Shown: positions 1-9,121 of the stretch, piece after piece
Layout of the letters: each line of letters begins with the position of its first letter
Position numbering within the stretch: position 1 is the first letter of the stretch
From: Bog-159 sp963709155
Lineage (GTDB): Bacteria; Acidobacteriota; Terriglobia; Bryobacterales; Bryobacteraceae
Length of the DNA: 64,000 nt
Direction of reading: 5' to 3'
NCBI GenBank assembly: GCA_963709155.1
Contig: CAVPVD010000010.1
Location: 310,001 to 374,000 of the forward strand
Notes under the pieces: model-generated
Seen by the model: the letters and a program-made list of their open reading frames with translations, nothing else
Told to the model about the DNA's origin: nothing
The model's database searches: none
Translations under genes and position numbers: made by a program

Positions 1-1785
1 AGTCTGGGGCTGGCTATCGGCGTTGTATGGCGGCCGGAACAGCACGGTGGAAACACCCAGCGCGTTCTCGATGATGCGCTCGGTGGTGCTCAACTCCAGC
101 GCCGCGCGCTCGCCGGAAACCAGCGCGATATTCGGATGCGTATAGGTGTGATTGCCGATGTCGTGGCCTTCGGCATACGCACGTTTGACCAGCCCGATGT
201 TCTGGCCGGCATTCGCGCCGATGATGAAGAAGGTGGCGCGCACGGCATGGCTGCGGAGGATATCGAGGACCGCGGGAGTGTAGCGCGGGTCCGGGCCATC
301 GTCGAAGGTGAGGCATAGCACTTTGCGGGCCTGGCCGCCGCCGCTCGATTCGATGGTGTAGTAAGACGGCAACTGACCATACTGTTCCGCATACTGGCCG
401 TCGCCGCCGCGAGTCACCTGGCGGCCGCCATCGCGAGGCGTCTCGACGATGCGGAGCACGTCACCATTGCCGTAGTTATTCACGGACTTTTCGGCGGTGA
501 GGAGGGAAAGCTGGCGGGGATCGTAATCGGCGGCGGGCCATGCGCTGGGCTGGAGCACCTTCCACAGGTCGGGATCTTCCGCGCCCAAACGCCATAGGGC
601 GACGCCGCGGAAACCGCCGTCCGCGACGCCGCGTGCTTCGTTGAGGGCGGTGACCGCATCGAGGAACCAGACTTCATGGCGGCGTCCGCCCGCCTGGTAG
701 CGATGGACGGGATTGGCCATGGCGGCATCCCAAGCGATGCCGGAGCGGTCGGAGACGGCCTGCGACACGATCTCGCCGAAGGTGGTTTCAGCGGAGCCGG
801 TGCCGCCTATGGTCCAATCGTAGCCGTAATTGCCGATGCCGATCACCATTTTCTCGGGCGGCGCCATGCCGGCCAGGCGATCGATCTCCTTCTGAAACCA
901 GCCTTGGGAGGCGATGGGGCCGGGTTCGCCCGACTGATAGTGCTCGTCGTAGACCATCGGCACGATGTAGTCGTTGACCGCTGAAAGCTGCGCGATATCG
1001 TAAGCCGGGTCGTCGATGGGGACGCTCTCGGTGAGCAGCAGGCCGGCGGGCTGGAGCTTCGCGCGCAACTGGCGCATGAAGGCCAGGAAGGGATCGCGGT
1101 CGTGGGGCGCGAGTTCTTCGAAGTCGATGTTAACGCCGGCAAAATGGTGTTCGGCGAGGTTGTTGTAGATGTTATCGACCAGATCGCGGCGGGTTTCGGA
1201 GTCGCGCAGGATTTTGCGGACATCGGCGGGCTGCCAGCCGTCGCGATAGTTGGTGACCAGGGCCAGGATGGGCAGGCGGGCTTGGGCGGCGATGGCTATT
1301 ACGGTAGGATCGCTCTGGTCGTCGAGATCTCCCTGGGCATTGCGCAGGATCAGCCATTCGGGCACGAGGTGTGTGAGATGCGCGAGGTGCATGCGCAGGG
1401 AGACCATGCTGGCCGGGTCCCAATTGACGTAAAAGCCGAACACGATGGGGCTGTGGGCGCCGACGCGCGCGGCGGTCTTGGGATGTAGTACGGGCGAGGC
1501 GGAGCGCACATACTTGATGTTGCCGGCGGCCTTGCGCAGTTTGAAGGGGACGTTGCGGACGGGACGCTCGCCGCGGATGATGGCGGGGACTTCGTCGAGG
1601 GCGGGTATGTGCTCGACCGGAGGGAGGCCGAGGGCGGGAATTTGGGGGCTGATGGCCATGCTCATGGCGAACAGGACTGCCAGGAGACCGAAGAAGATGG
1701 CGCCGGTCTGGAGGCTGCGGCGGAAGCGCTGCCAGCGTTTGCCGGTGGGATCGTGGAAGACGAAGGAACGTTGGGTATCGGGCAC
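1..1785 (-). CDS. GH18-like / polysaccharide deacetylase (NodB) multidomain membrane protein, partial
   Basis: The frame is open from a GTG at 1785 to the window edge, so the C-terminus is missing. An AAGGTGA ribosome binding site lies just upstream of the GTG. One membrane segment spans about residues 23-40. A GH18-like barrel follows with the catalytic-type motif GVNIDFEEL near residue 218. A NodB deacetylase domain then shows TFDDGPD (about residue 492), GNHTYTHP (about 545) and RPPYNAD (about 585), which are the metal-binding and catalytic motifs of that family. Known relatives with this order usually continue into a family 2 glycosyltransferase; that would lie outside the window, so it is only an inference. 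Likely role: synthesis or modification of an N-acetylated cell-surface polysaccharide at the inner membrane. Confidence 0.85.
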   Translation of the reverse strand, partial: MPDTQRSFVFHDPTGKRWQRFRRSLQTGAIFFGLLAVLFAMSMAISPQIPALGLPPVEHIPALDEVPAIIRGERPVRNVPFKLRKAAGNIKYVRSASPVLHPKTAARVGAHSPIVFGFYVNWDPASMVSLRMHLAHLTHLVPEWLILRNAQGDLDDQSDPTVIAIAAQARLPILALVTNYRDGWQPADVRKILRDSETRRDLVDNIYNNLAEHHFAGVNIDFEELAPHDRDPFLAFMRQLRAKLQPAGLLLTESVPIDDPAYDIAQLSAVNDYIVPMVYDEHYQSGEPGPIASQGWFQKEIDRLAGMAPPEKMVIGIGNYGYDWTIGGTGSAETTFGEIVSQAVSDRSGIAWDAAMANPVHRYQAGGRRHEVWFLDAVTALNEARGVADGGFRGVALWRLGAEDPDLWKVLQPSAWPAADYDPRQLSLLTAEKSVNNYGNGDVLRIVETPRDGGRQVTRGGDGQYAEQYGQLPSYYTIESSGGGQARKVLCLTFDDGPDPRYTPAVLDILRSHAVRATFFIIGANAGQNIGLVKRAYAEGHDIGNHTYTHPNIALVSGERAALELSTTERIIENALGVSTVLFRPPYNADSQPQT

Positions 1786-1802
1786 GGGCTCACCTTATTG
1801 TA

Positions 1803-1966
1803 GGCTTCGCTCGCCAAAGAGCGGATTCTGGAGAATCCGCCAAGCGGGACTTAAAAGTCCCGCCGGCACGCTGAAGCGTGCGCCACAGGCAAGCGGCCAG
1901 TCATCAGAGAAGTCGAAACTCCGCAGCGGGTTCTGGAGAACCCGCGCAGACCTGGAGGTCTGCCCC
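1803..1966. repeat. Cluster of intergenic hairpin modules (REP-like)
   Basis: Several short perfect palindromes lie head to tail: GCGGATTC/GAATCCGC around a TGGA loop (1821-1841), GCGGGACT/AGTCCCGC (1844-1863), GGCACGC/GCGTGCG around a TGAA loop (1865-1882), GCGGGTTC/GAACCCGC around TGGA (1925-1945), and GCAGACC/GGTCTGC (1946-1962). The 1844-1886 segment recurs almost unchanged at 16157, 24984 and 28146, and inverted at 60554. It fills the gap between the divergent deacetylase and Fic genes. Confidence 0.85.
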
Positions 1967-2007
1967 ACATTGTGCCAACCGCGGACGCGTGCTATCTGTG
2001 GGAGAGC

Positions 2008-2747
2008 ATGGGGGATCTACTCGCCGCGGTCGCCGCCAAGAAGAAACGGCTGGACGAACTGCGTCCGGTTTCGCGCGCGGCTTTGGTGGCCTTGCAGAAA
2101 TCTTATGACGTCGATCTAACCTATACGTCCAATGCCATCGAAGGCAATACGCTGACCCTGCGCGAGACGGCGGAGTTGATTGAACACGGCATTACCGTGG
2201 GCGGCAAGCCTCTGCGCGATCACCTGGAAGCGGTCGACCATTACGACACGCCGTGTTGTGGGTGCGCGATTTGGCGACGCAGGCTGCGCCGATCGACGAA
2301 GCGATCGTACGCGAATTGCACCGGCGCATCGTGGCCCGCAGCCAGCCCGAAATCGGCGGCATCTACAGCGGGCTTCCACGCCGTATCGCAGGCTCGCCCG
2401 TCACCTGCCCAAACGCGGCGAAGATTCCGCAGTTGATGAAAGACTACGAATGGCTGCGGACCGCGGAGCCAGCACCGGCGGCCAGCTTTGAGGCCCATTT
2501 CCGGTTAGTCGCCATTCATCCGTTCAGCGATGGCAACGGCCGTACGGCCAGACTGTTGATGAATCTGCTGTTGCTGCGCGGTGGATACCCGCCGGTCGCG
2601 GTACGTCCGCAGGATCGAAAGACCTATCTCGACACGCTGGAGCACGCTTCCTTGCGGGAGGACCTGGAACCGTTCCGGACCCTCATGTACCAGCGGCTGG
2701 ACACCACCCTGGCTGAGTACCTGGGGATTCTGGAGGAGGCGCTTTAA
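2008..2747 (+). pseudogene. Fic-family AMP transferase, frameshifted
   Basis: Two adjacent frames together encode a complete Fic protein. The first frame carries the N-terminal inhibitory-helix motif (TSNAIEGN, matching [S/T]xxxE[G/N]) up to DHLEAVDHYD. The second resumes at about 2250 with VLWVRDLA and contains the Fic core HPFSDGNGRTAR, with the catalytic His and the nucleotide-binding loop. An AC-AC dinucleotide at 2246-2249 looks like a 2-base duplication: removing one AC restores HYDAVLWVRD, which fits the family. ATG at 2008 follows a GGGAGAG; GTG at 1972 is an alternative start. Family role: AMPylation or related modification of target proteins, self-inhibited by the N-terminal helix. 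It is either a true pseudogene or a base error. The 3' end overlaps the convergent permease by 3-4 bases. Confidence 0.85.
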
Positions 2748-4129
2748 TCGCCGGCGGCAGTTGGCCTGGTGGCCAGGGGACGCCGAAAGCGGGCGAAGAA
2801 GACCGCGGTTAGGGCCAACAGGAGCGGCAGACCGCAGAGCAGCGTCATCCTGAACTCGCGCGTGAACAGGGTGGTGACCAGTGCGGCGAGCATGAGTGCG
2901 GCGCCCAGGAGGGTCGAATAGGGATAGCCCCACATGCGGAAAGCCAGCGCGCGGCTGGCGTGGCGGCGGCGAAAGAAGAGATGGGTGACGAAGATCATCA
3001 GCCAGGTGAACATGGCGCCGAACATGGCGAGGGCCATCATCAGGGTGAAGGAAGTATCCGGATAGAGGGCGTTCAGGACGGCGGCGACGGCGATGCCAAG
3101 GGTGGAGAGCAGCAGCGCGGCAACCGGCGCTCCGCGGGCGTTCAACTCGCCGAAGCGGCGGGGCGCGTACCCGGCGCGCGACAAGCTGAACATCATGCGG
3201 GTGGTGATGTAAAGCTGGCTGTTCATAGCCGAAAGCGCGGCGATCAGGATGACGAAATTGATGGCTCCCGCGGCGCCGGGGAGATGGGTAGCCGCCATGA
3301 CCTTCACGAAGGGACTTTGGCTGGCGCCGGCCGCGGTCCAGGGGATCATGGCCACGATCAGCGCCAGGGTGAGAAGGTAGAACAACGCCAGCCGGAACAG
3401 GGTGGCGCGGAAGGCCTGGACAATGGCGCGATGCGGGTCGCGCGCCTCGCCCGCCGCGACGGCGATCATCTCGATGCTGAAGTAGCTGAAGATGGCGACC
3501 AGCACGGCGACCCACATCCCCCATGCGCCTTTGGGAAGGAGACCGCCGTGCGATGTGTAATTCCCGAATCCGACGCCGGTGAAGACGAACCAGCCGCCGA
3601 GGGCGATAAACGCGAGGATGGCGGCGATTTTCAGACTGGAGAAGCCATACTCGACCGCGCCGAACAGCTTTACGTTGGCGGCGTTGATGGCGATCAGCAG
3701 GGCCGAAAATACCACGATCCAAAGCCAGCCGGGGACGTGCGGATACCAATACCGCATATAGACGGCGATGGCGGTGACCTCCGTGCCCACGGCCAGGACG
3801 ATGGACGACCAATATAGGTAGCGCACCAGGAAGCCGGCCAGCGGGCTAATGTAGAACTCGGCCCACGCGCCGAAAGAGCCGGAGGTGGGATGGGCGACGG
3901 TCATCTCGGCAAGGCAGCCCATCAGCAGGAGGGCGATCAGCGCGCCGATGGCGAAACTCAGGAGGACGGCCGGACCGGCGAGGCTAATGGCGAAGCCGCT
4001 GCCGAGGAAGAGTCCGGTGCCGATGGCGCCGCCGATGGCGATCATGGAGAGCTGGCCGGTGGACAAGCCGCGATGCAGCCCTTTCTCGCGGTCCAGGATT
4101 TCGTCGAATTGAGGGCCAGGGCCGGGCAT
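2744..4129 (-). CDS. APC-family amino acid permease
   Basis: 461 residues with about 12 hydrophobic segments. The N-terminal signature GLSTGQLSMIAIGGAIGTGL is typical of the amino acid transporter subfamily (GabP/AnsP/ProY/CycA type) of the APC superfamily. It is expected to import an amino acid across the inner membrane using the proton gradient; the substrate cannot be told from the sequence. It starts 10 bases after the stop of the TPR gene and probably shares its transcript. No strong ribosome binding site is visible before the ATG, which fits translational coupling. Confidence 0.9.
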   Translation of the reverse strand: MPGPGPQFDEILDREKGLHRGLSTGQLSMIAIGGAIGTGLFLGSGFAISLAGPAVLLSFAIGALIALLLMGCLAEMTVAHPTSGSFGAWAEFYISPLAGFLVRYLYWSSIVLAVGTEVTAIAVYMRYWYPHVPGWLWIVVFSALLIAINAANVKLFGAVEYGFSSLKIAAILAFIALGGWFVFTGVGFGNYTSHGGLLPKGAWGMWVAVLVAIFSYFSIEMIAVAAGEARDPHRAIVQAFRATLFRLALFYLLTLALIVAMIPWTAAGASQSPFVKVMAATHLPGAAGAINFVILIAALSAMNSQLYITTRMMFSLSRAGYAPRRFGELNARGAPVAALLLSTLGIAVAAVLNALYPDTSFTLMMALAMFGAMFTWLMIFVTHLFFRRRHASRALAFRMWGYPYSTLLGAALMLAALVTTLFTREFRMTLLCGLPLLLALTAVFFARFRRPLATRPTAAGD

Positions 4130-4139
4130 CGGTTGTAGT

Positions 4140-5714
4140 TTACATCTCCGGCAGGCTCAGCTTGACGTCCGCCTTGGCCCAGGCGGCGTCGAATTCGCGC
4201 TTCACCCAGGCGGCATCGTCGTCTTTTCCCTGGGCGCGCAGCGACTCCATCAATCCGAAGAGCATACGGCCGTTGCGCGGGGAACGCTGGATGCCTGCGC
4301 GGAACTCACTCTCGGCTTCGAGCGGCTTGCCAGCCAGCAGCAGGGCCGCTCCCAGCGATTCGCGCACGGGATAGTACCAGTCGGGCGGTTCATCATAGTT
4401 GAAGGCGTCCTGGAGCGCGACCGCGCGGCGCCAGTGCGGAATCGCTTCGGCCGGCGCTGGGGACAAGCGGGCCGCCACGATTTCGAGGGCCAGTTCCAGG
4501 ACATCGGAGGCCTTGTTGTAGCCGATCATCGCGGCGGCCGGAAGAGCGGCGCGGATGGCCAGCAGGGCCGCCTGCTCCCGCTGAGCCGCAGATTTATCGC
4601 CACGCGCGGCAAAGGCTACGGCGCGCGCGTAACGCCAGATGGCCAGGGTTCCGGGCATGTTTTCGTTTGGCTGGGGAAGTTTCCAAATACCTTCCCAGTC
4701 CGCGAAGCGAACGCGTCCGTAGAGGGCGAAGGCGTTGAAGGCATCCACCATTTCCGGCATGTTGTCACGCATGGGGGCGAGGGCCGCGACGATCTCTTCG
4801 CCCGCGCGCAGGCCATCGGCCTGGCGGCCTTGCATCCATCGCGCGTAGGCGATGAAGGTCAGGTTGTGGACGTAGTAGGGAAAGTATCCACTGTGGGTGA
4901 CCTGGGTGCGGTCGAGGTATTCGCGATCCACGGCGACGGCCCGTTCGTTGACGGAAGCGGCCATTTCGTAATCGCCCAGCACCAGCCAGATATGCCCCGG
5001 CATGTGCACCATGTGGCCTGCCCAGGGCATGATACCCATAAGCCGCTGGGCGCTGGGGATGGCGCGCTCCGGGGTGCGCGAGGATTCGACGACGTGGATG
5101 TAGAGGTGGTTTGCGCCGGGATGATCGGGCCAGCGGCGGATGACCTGCTCGAGCGTGCGTTCGGCTTCGGGCACGCCGGCAGCGGGAGTGCCGTCATTCG
5201 AGTACCAACGCCAGCGGACGGGAATCATCAGGCTTTCGGCGTAGAGTGTGAGGGCATCGAGATCGTCGGGCCAGCGCGCCACCAACAGGCGCATGGCGTC
5301 GATATAGGGCTGAGGTTGATACTCCGGGCAGCGCGTGGCAGCGGCTCTGAGATAGGACTGCTCACGCTCCGGGGCGCCGGCGAGTTTCAAGCCGGCGGCG
5401 ACGGCCGCGCAGGAGGCTTTCATGTTGTACTCGGCGTCGCCATCCATATTGACGTAGGGGCCCTGCGCCATGGCCATGCCCCAGTAGGCCATCGCGGCGC
5501 CGGGATCGAGCTCCGCGACCCTGCGGAATGAGCGCAGGGCTTCGTAGCGGTTGAAGCCGTACAACAGGGCGAGGCCTTGATCGAAGAATTTCTGGGCTTC
5601 GGCGGTGCGGGCGTGGATGGGGTGATGCCAGGTTCCCAGTCCGGGGTAGAGGGCCACCGGCTTTTCGGCTGCGACCAGGATGGAGGCGAAAAGGCAGATT
5701 TGGAGGGTTCGCAT
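4140..5714 (-). CDS. Exported TPR-repeat protein
   Basis: 524 residues from ATG at 5714. The frame is open further upstream to 5912, but that stretch is low-complexity, overlaps the aldehyde dehydrogenase gene and lies before a clear signal peptide (MRTLQICLFASILVAAE), so I chose the internal ATG. The mature part begins with HHPI and FFDQGLALLYGFNRYEALRSF, followed by LDPGAAMAYWGMA. This is the pattern of a secreted TPR family common in Acidobacteria and Bacteroidetes. Several degenerate TPR units run to the C-terminus. The function is unknown; TPRs normally mediate protein contacts. It is upstream of, and probably co-transcribed with, the permease. Confidence 0.85.
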   Translation of the reverse strand: MRTLQICLFASILVAAEKPVALYPGLGTWHHPIHARTAEAQKFFDQGLALLYGFNRYEALRSFRRVAELDPGAAMAYWGMAMAQGPYVNMDGDAEYNMKASCAAVAAGLKLAGAPEREQSYLRAAATRCPEYQPQPYIDAMRLLVARWPDDLDALTLYAESLMIPVRWRWYSNDGTPAAGVPEAERTLEQVIRRWPDHPGANHLYIHVVESSRTPERAIPSAQRLMGIMPWAGHMVHMPGHIWLVLGDYEMAASVNERAVAVDREYLDRTQVTHSGYFPYYVHNLTFIAYARWMQGRQADGLRAGEEIVAALAPMRDNMPEMVDAFNAFALYGRVRFADWEGIWKLPQPNENMPGTLAIWRYARAVAFAARGDKSAAQREQAALLAIRAALPAAAMIGYNKASDVLELALEIVAARLSPAPAEAIPHWRRAVALQDAFNYDEPPDWYYPVRESLGAALLLAGKPLEAESEFRAGIQRSPRNGRMLFGLMESLRAQGKDDDAAWVKREFDAAWAKADVKLSLPEM

Positions 5715-5726
5715 AAGTGAGTGAAG

Positions 5727-5773
5727 ATCGGGTCTGGAGACCCTCTGCAGGCGTAGACGCCTGCCCCACATCG
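5727..5773. repeat. Intergenic hairpin modules
   Basis: Two short palindromes, GGGTCT/AGACCC around GG (about 5731-5744) and GCAGGCGT/ACGCCTGC around AG (about 5748-5765), end in CCCCAC. A nearly identical pair is present at 60626-60662, so this belongs to the same modular hairpin family as the other intergenic repeats. It lies between the aldehyde dehydrogenase and the TPR gene. Confidence 0.7.
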
Positions 5774-5778
5774 GGTTT

Positions 5779-7236
5779 TTAGTACCAGGCGATGGGCTGC
5801 TCGTTGAGGTTGATGTGGACCTGCTTGGTTTCCAGGTACTCCTCAATGCCCCAGGGGCCCAGTTCGCGGCCGAAACCGGATTGCTTGTAGCCGCCCCAGG
5901 GCGCCTCCACATAAGTCGGCTGCATGTGATTCACCCATACGATGCCGGCGCGCAGGGCTTTCACGATGCGGAAGGCGCGGAAGATATCGCGGGACCAGAC
6001 CGCGGCGGCCAGACCGTATGGCGTATCGTTGGCGATGCGGATGGCGGCGGCTTCGCCTTCGAACGGGATTACGGCGGCCACGGGGCCGAAGATCTCTTCG
6101 CGGGCGATGCGCGCGGAGTTATCCACGTTGGCGAAGATGGTGGGCTCGATATAGTAGCCGCGGGCCAGCGCGGCCGGCCGTCCGCCGCCCGCGGCGAGGG
6201 TGGCTTCGCCCTTGCCGATCTCCTGATACTGGCGCACGCGGTCGTACTGCTCTTTGCTCACTAGCGGACCCATCTTGGTCTCGCGGTCGAGCGGCGCGCC
6301 CAGCCGGATGCGCTTGGCTTTCTCGACCATGGCTTCCACGAACTTGCCGTAAATGGATTTCTCCACCAGGATGCGGCTGCCGGCGGAACACACTTCGCCC
6401 TGGTTGATGAAGACGCCGAACAGGGCGCCGTCGATGGCGGATTCGAAATCGGCGTCGGCGAAGAAAATGTTGGGGGACTTGCCGCCGAGCTCGAGGGTGA
6501 CGCGTTTGACGGTGTCGGCCGCGCTCTTCACGATGAGCTTGCCCACCGCGCCGCTGCCGGTGAAAGCGATCTTGTTGACGGAAGGATGGGCCACCAGCGG
6601 CGCGCCGGCGGTTTCGCCGAAGCCGGTGATCACGTTCACCACGCCGGGGGGAAATCCGGCTTCCGCGAACCAGTCCGCGATGAGAAGGGCGGTGAGAGGC
6701 GTTTGTTCCGCGGGTTTCAGGACGCAGGTGCAGCCGGCGGCCAGCGCGGGCGCCAGTTTCCAGGCGGCCATCAGCAGCGGATAGTTCCAGGGGATGATCT
6801 GGCCGGCCACGCCCACGGGCTCACGCAGGGTAAAACTGATGGCGTTGTCGGGGACGGGGTTGACATGGCCCAGGATTTTGGTGGCCATGCCGCCGTAGTA
6901 TTCGAAACAGGTGGCGGCGTCGGCAACGTCGTATTCGGCCTCGACGATGGGCTTGCCGCAATTGCGCGATTCCAGTTCGGCCAGTTCCGCGGCGTGGGTG
7001 CGGACGAGGGCGGCCATTTTGAAGAGGAGGCGGCCGCGATCCTGGGCAGTCAACTGCGGCCAGGGACCCGATTCGAAGGCGGCTACGGCGGCCTGGACGG
7101 CGCGATCTACATCGGTGGCGTCGGCATCGGGGACTTCGGCGATGACTTCTTCGGTGGAGGGGTCGTAGACGGGGAGCCAAGCGCCGCGATGGCTAGCGAC
7201 GCGCTCACCTTTGATGAGCATGAGATGGGTAGTCAT
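5779..7236 (-). CDS. NAD(P)+-dependent aldehyde dehydrogenase
   Basis: 485 residues from ATG at 7236; an in-frame TTG at 7266 is possible but less convincing. Family landmarks are IIPWNYPL, the cofactor-site FTGSGAVGK, the general-base Glu in LELGGKSP and the nucleophile Cys in GEVCSAGSR, and the C-terminal EEIFGPVAAVIPF. All catalytic residues are present. It oxidises an aldehyde to the acid with NAD(P)+ in the cytoplasm. The closest types are betaine-aldehyde or retinal-type dehydrogenases (ALDH1/2/9-like), but the substrate is not determined. It lies 32 bases downstream of cpoB, so read-through from the tol-pal operon is possible. Confidence 0.93.
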   Translation of the reverse strand: MTTHLMLIKGERVASHRGAWLPVYDPSTEEVIAEVPDADATDVDRAVQAAVAAFESGPWPQLTAQDRGRLLFKMAALVRTHAAELAELESRNCGKPIVEAEYDVADAATCFEYYGGMATKILGHVNPVPDNAISFTLREPVGVAGQIIPWNYPLLMAAWKLAPALAAGCTCVLKPAEQTPLTALLIADWFAEAGFPPGVVNVITGFGETAGAPLVAHPSVNKIAFTGSGAVGKLIVKSAADTVKRVTLELGGKSPNIFFADADFESAIDGALFGVFINQGEVCSAGSRILVEKSIYGKFVEAMVEKAKRIRLGAPLDRETKMGPLVSKEQYDRVRQYQEIGKGEATLAAGGGRPAALARGYYIEPTIFANVDNSARIAREEIFGPVAAVIPFEGEAAAIRIANDTPYGLAAAVWSRDIFRAFRIVKALRAGIVWVNHMQPTYVEAPWGGYKQSGFGRELGPWGIEEYLETKQVHINLNEQPIAWY

Positions 7237-7268
7237 ACGGATGCGGCAGGATTGCCCGCCCTCCAAAT

Positions 7269-8195
7269 TCAGGATTTCTTGTGGCGGGAGGGGCCGGCGG
7301 AGCCACAGGTCAGGCCGAGGGACTTCACCTGGGTCTTGGCCTTACCGGCGAGATCGTTGGAGGGGAAGCGCTTCACCAGTTCGCAGAATTCCTGTTTGCC
7401 TTGGGTGCGCTTGCCCATTTTCACCAGCGTGGCGCCCTTCATATAGAGAGCGTCGGGGGTTTTGTTGTTGTCGGGGTATTTCTCGAGGACCAGGTCGAAC
7501 TCGCGCAGAGCGTCGTCCAGGTTATTCTGCCGCAAGTGGATTTCCGCGATGTAGAACTGGGCGTTGGGGGCCAATTCGGTATTGCCATAGTATTTCAGGT
7601 AATCGCTGAACTCCTGCAGCGCCAGGTCGGTGTTGCCGCCATTGCGATCGCGGTTGGCGTTCTGGTAAAGCTGTTCGGCCGGGACGGGGGGAAGGCTGCT
7701 GGAGGGTCCCGCGCCCGGTCCGTTCCCCGGCATCGGCGCACCACCGGGTGCTACCGATGGGGGCGGAGCGGCCGGCGTCTGTATGGTTTTGACGGCATTG
7801 CCGATGTCGATCATTTGTTGCTGCAGCTTGCCCACTTGGCTGGAAATGTCGGACACGGATTCCTGCAAGGCGCCGAAGTTAGTGGTCATGGAGTCCATTT
7901 TGGAGCCCAGGTCGATGACCGTGGTCACTACTTTGCTCTGCTGTTCCTTGCTGGTCTGCTGGAGGTTGTTTTGCAGTACGGCGACCGAGGTATTGGCCTT
8001 ATTGGCCGCGTCCAGGGCCTGTTGGAGCAGGACTTGAATGGCGGAAAGCTTCTCGTCCTGAGAGCGCTGCAGAGAGCGTACTTGTTCCTGCAGCAGGGCC
8101 ACATCGCGCGACAGTTCGACCATATCCTTACTGGCGGCGAAGGTCAGGGAGGGGTAAATCAACAGGGCCGGCAATAGCGTGCGCCAAAAGCTCAT
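7269..8195 (-). CDS. cpoB: Tol-Pal system coordinator CpoB (YbgF)
   Basis: 308 residues. A signal peptide (about 1-21) is followed by a coiled coil (about 25-110, heptad-like and rich in Q and L), a Pro/Gly linker, and a C-terminal TPR domain (about 175-300) with the typical units YLKYYGNTELAPNAQFYIAE and LVLEKYPDNNKTPDALYM. This is the CpoB/YbgF architecture. In Escherichia coli the protein is periplasmic and links outer-membrane constriction by Tol-Pal to PBP1B. An AGGAGAA ribosome binding site precedes the ATG. It is the last gene of the tol-pal operon here. Confidence 0.92.
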   Translation of the reverse strand: MSFWRTLLPALLIYPSLTFAASKDMVELSRDVALLQEQVRSLQRSQDEKLSAIQVLLQQALDAANKANTSVAVLQNNLQQTSKEQQSKVVTTVIDLGSKMDSMTTNFGALQESVSDISSQVGKLQQQMIDIGNAVKTIQTPAAPPPSVAPGGAPMPGNGPGAGPSSSLPPVPAEQLYQNANRDRNGGNTDLALQEFSDYLKYYGNTELAPNAQFYIAEIHLRQNNLDDALREFDLVLEKYPDNNKTPDALYMKGATLVKMGKRTQGKQEFCELVKRFPSNDLAGKAKTQVKSLGLTCGSAGPSRHKKS

Positions 8196-8209
8196 AGGTT
8201 CTCCTCATG

Positions 8210-8264
8210 GGCGGAACGGGTGAGACGTTCCGCCGGTTGCGGATGGGCCGGGAGAGCCCGGCCC
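8210..8264. repeat. Two hairpins between pal and cpoB
   Basis: GGCGGAACG/CGTTCCGCC (8210-8234) and GGGCCGGG/CCCGGCCC (8245-8264) form two strong stems in the short gap between pal and cpoB. They may reduce read-through or stabilise the upstream mRNA, and resemble the other intergenic hairpin modules of the window in layout but not in exact sequence. Confidence 0.6.
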
Positions 8265-8274
8265 TTACCTGATT

Positions 8275-9054
8275 TTACTGCCCGGTGGAGAAGTGCGCGC
8301 GGCGATTTTTCTGCCAGCACGCTTCGTCGTGGTCGGTACACTGGGGACGCTCTTTGCCGTAGCTGATGGTCTTCAGCTTGTCGCCGGGAACGCCCAGTTG
8401 GACGAGGAATTCCTTGGCGGCGGCGGCGCGGCGGTCGCCGAGAGCCAGGTTATATTCGGCCGAACCACGTTCGTCGCAATGGCCCTCGATGGTGACGGTC
8501 GCATCCGGGAAGCTGGAGAAGATGGCCTTCAGGGCGTCGGCGTCCTTGGTGAGGGCGGCCTGGGCATCCCCGCGGATGTCGTTCTTATCGTAGTCGAAGT
8601 AGGCGTCCACGACGCTGCCGGAGAGCATCTGCTCGAAGGTCTGCTTGTTGGCAGGCGGCGGGGGCGGAGGCGCCGGGGGCTCGGTGACACTCACGGTGGC
8701 GGTGGCGGTCTTGGTGCCGCCGGGTCCGGTGGCGGTCAGCGTGTAGGTGGTGGAATTGCCTGGGAAGACGCGGCGGCTTCCGGAAGCCTGGACCGTTCCG
8801 ATGCCATTATCGATGGCGACATTGGTGGCATCGCTGACGCCCCAATTCAGCGTGGAAGACTGGCCGCGCTCGATCGAGGTAGGCTCAGCCGTAAAGGAGC
8901 TGATGGTGGGCGCCGCGGGCGCTGGAGCGGGGGCGGGAGCCGGCGCGGGAGCAGGTGGCGGCGGCGGTGGCGGCGTCTTCTTCTTACAACCGACCGCAAA
9001 CATCGACAACATCAGGCAAATGCCAATGGTACTGATTCTCCGTTTATTCAACAT
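8275..9054 (-). CDS. pal: Peptidoglycan-associated lipoprotein Pal with extra Ig-like domain
   Basis: 259 residues from ATG at 9054, chosen because it begins a lipoprotein signal peptide; an open stretch upstream to 9120 is probably not translated. The lipobox is FAVGC, with the lipidated Cys near residue 23. A Pro-Ala linker follows, then a beta-rich Ig-like segment (about 48-125, PTISSFTAEPTSIERGQSST onward), then the OmpA-like peptidoglycan-binding domain (about 140-259) with EGHCDERGSAEYN and the Pal-type ending. Role: outer-membrane lipoprotein that anchors the envelope and binds TolB. Typical Pal proteins are about 170 residues and lack the Ig-like insert. Confidence 0.93.
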   Translation of the reverse strand: MLNKRRISTIGICLMLSMFAVGCKKKTPPPPPPPAPAPAPAPAPAPAAPTISSFTAEPTSIERGQSSTLNWGVSDATNVAIDNGIGTVQASGSRRVFPGNSTTYTLTATGPGGTKTATATVSVTEPPAPPPPPPANKQTFEQMLSGSVVDAYFDYDKNDIRGDAQAALTKDADALKAIFSSFPDATVTIEGHCDERGSAEYNLALGDRRAAAAKEFLVQLGVPGDKLKTISYGKERPQCTDHDEACWQKNRRAHFSTGQ

Positions 9055-9121
9055 GAACTCAAAATCCTCCTGAAATCTTGGGGTGGCGGGACAGAAGCGC
9101 GGGCCGGAGCCCGCCGCCACC

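Noticed and set aside
2960..3817. Open frame of 285 codons antisense to the permease
   Set aside because: Its Gly/Glu/Asp-rich composition is the reverse image of membrane helices; no domain.
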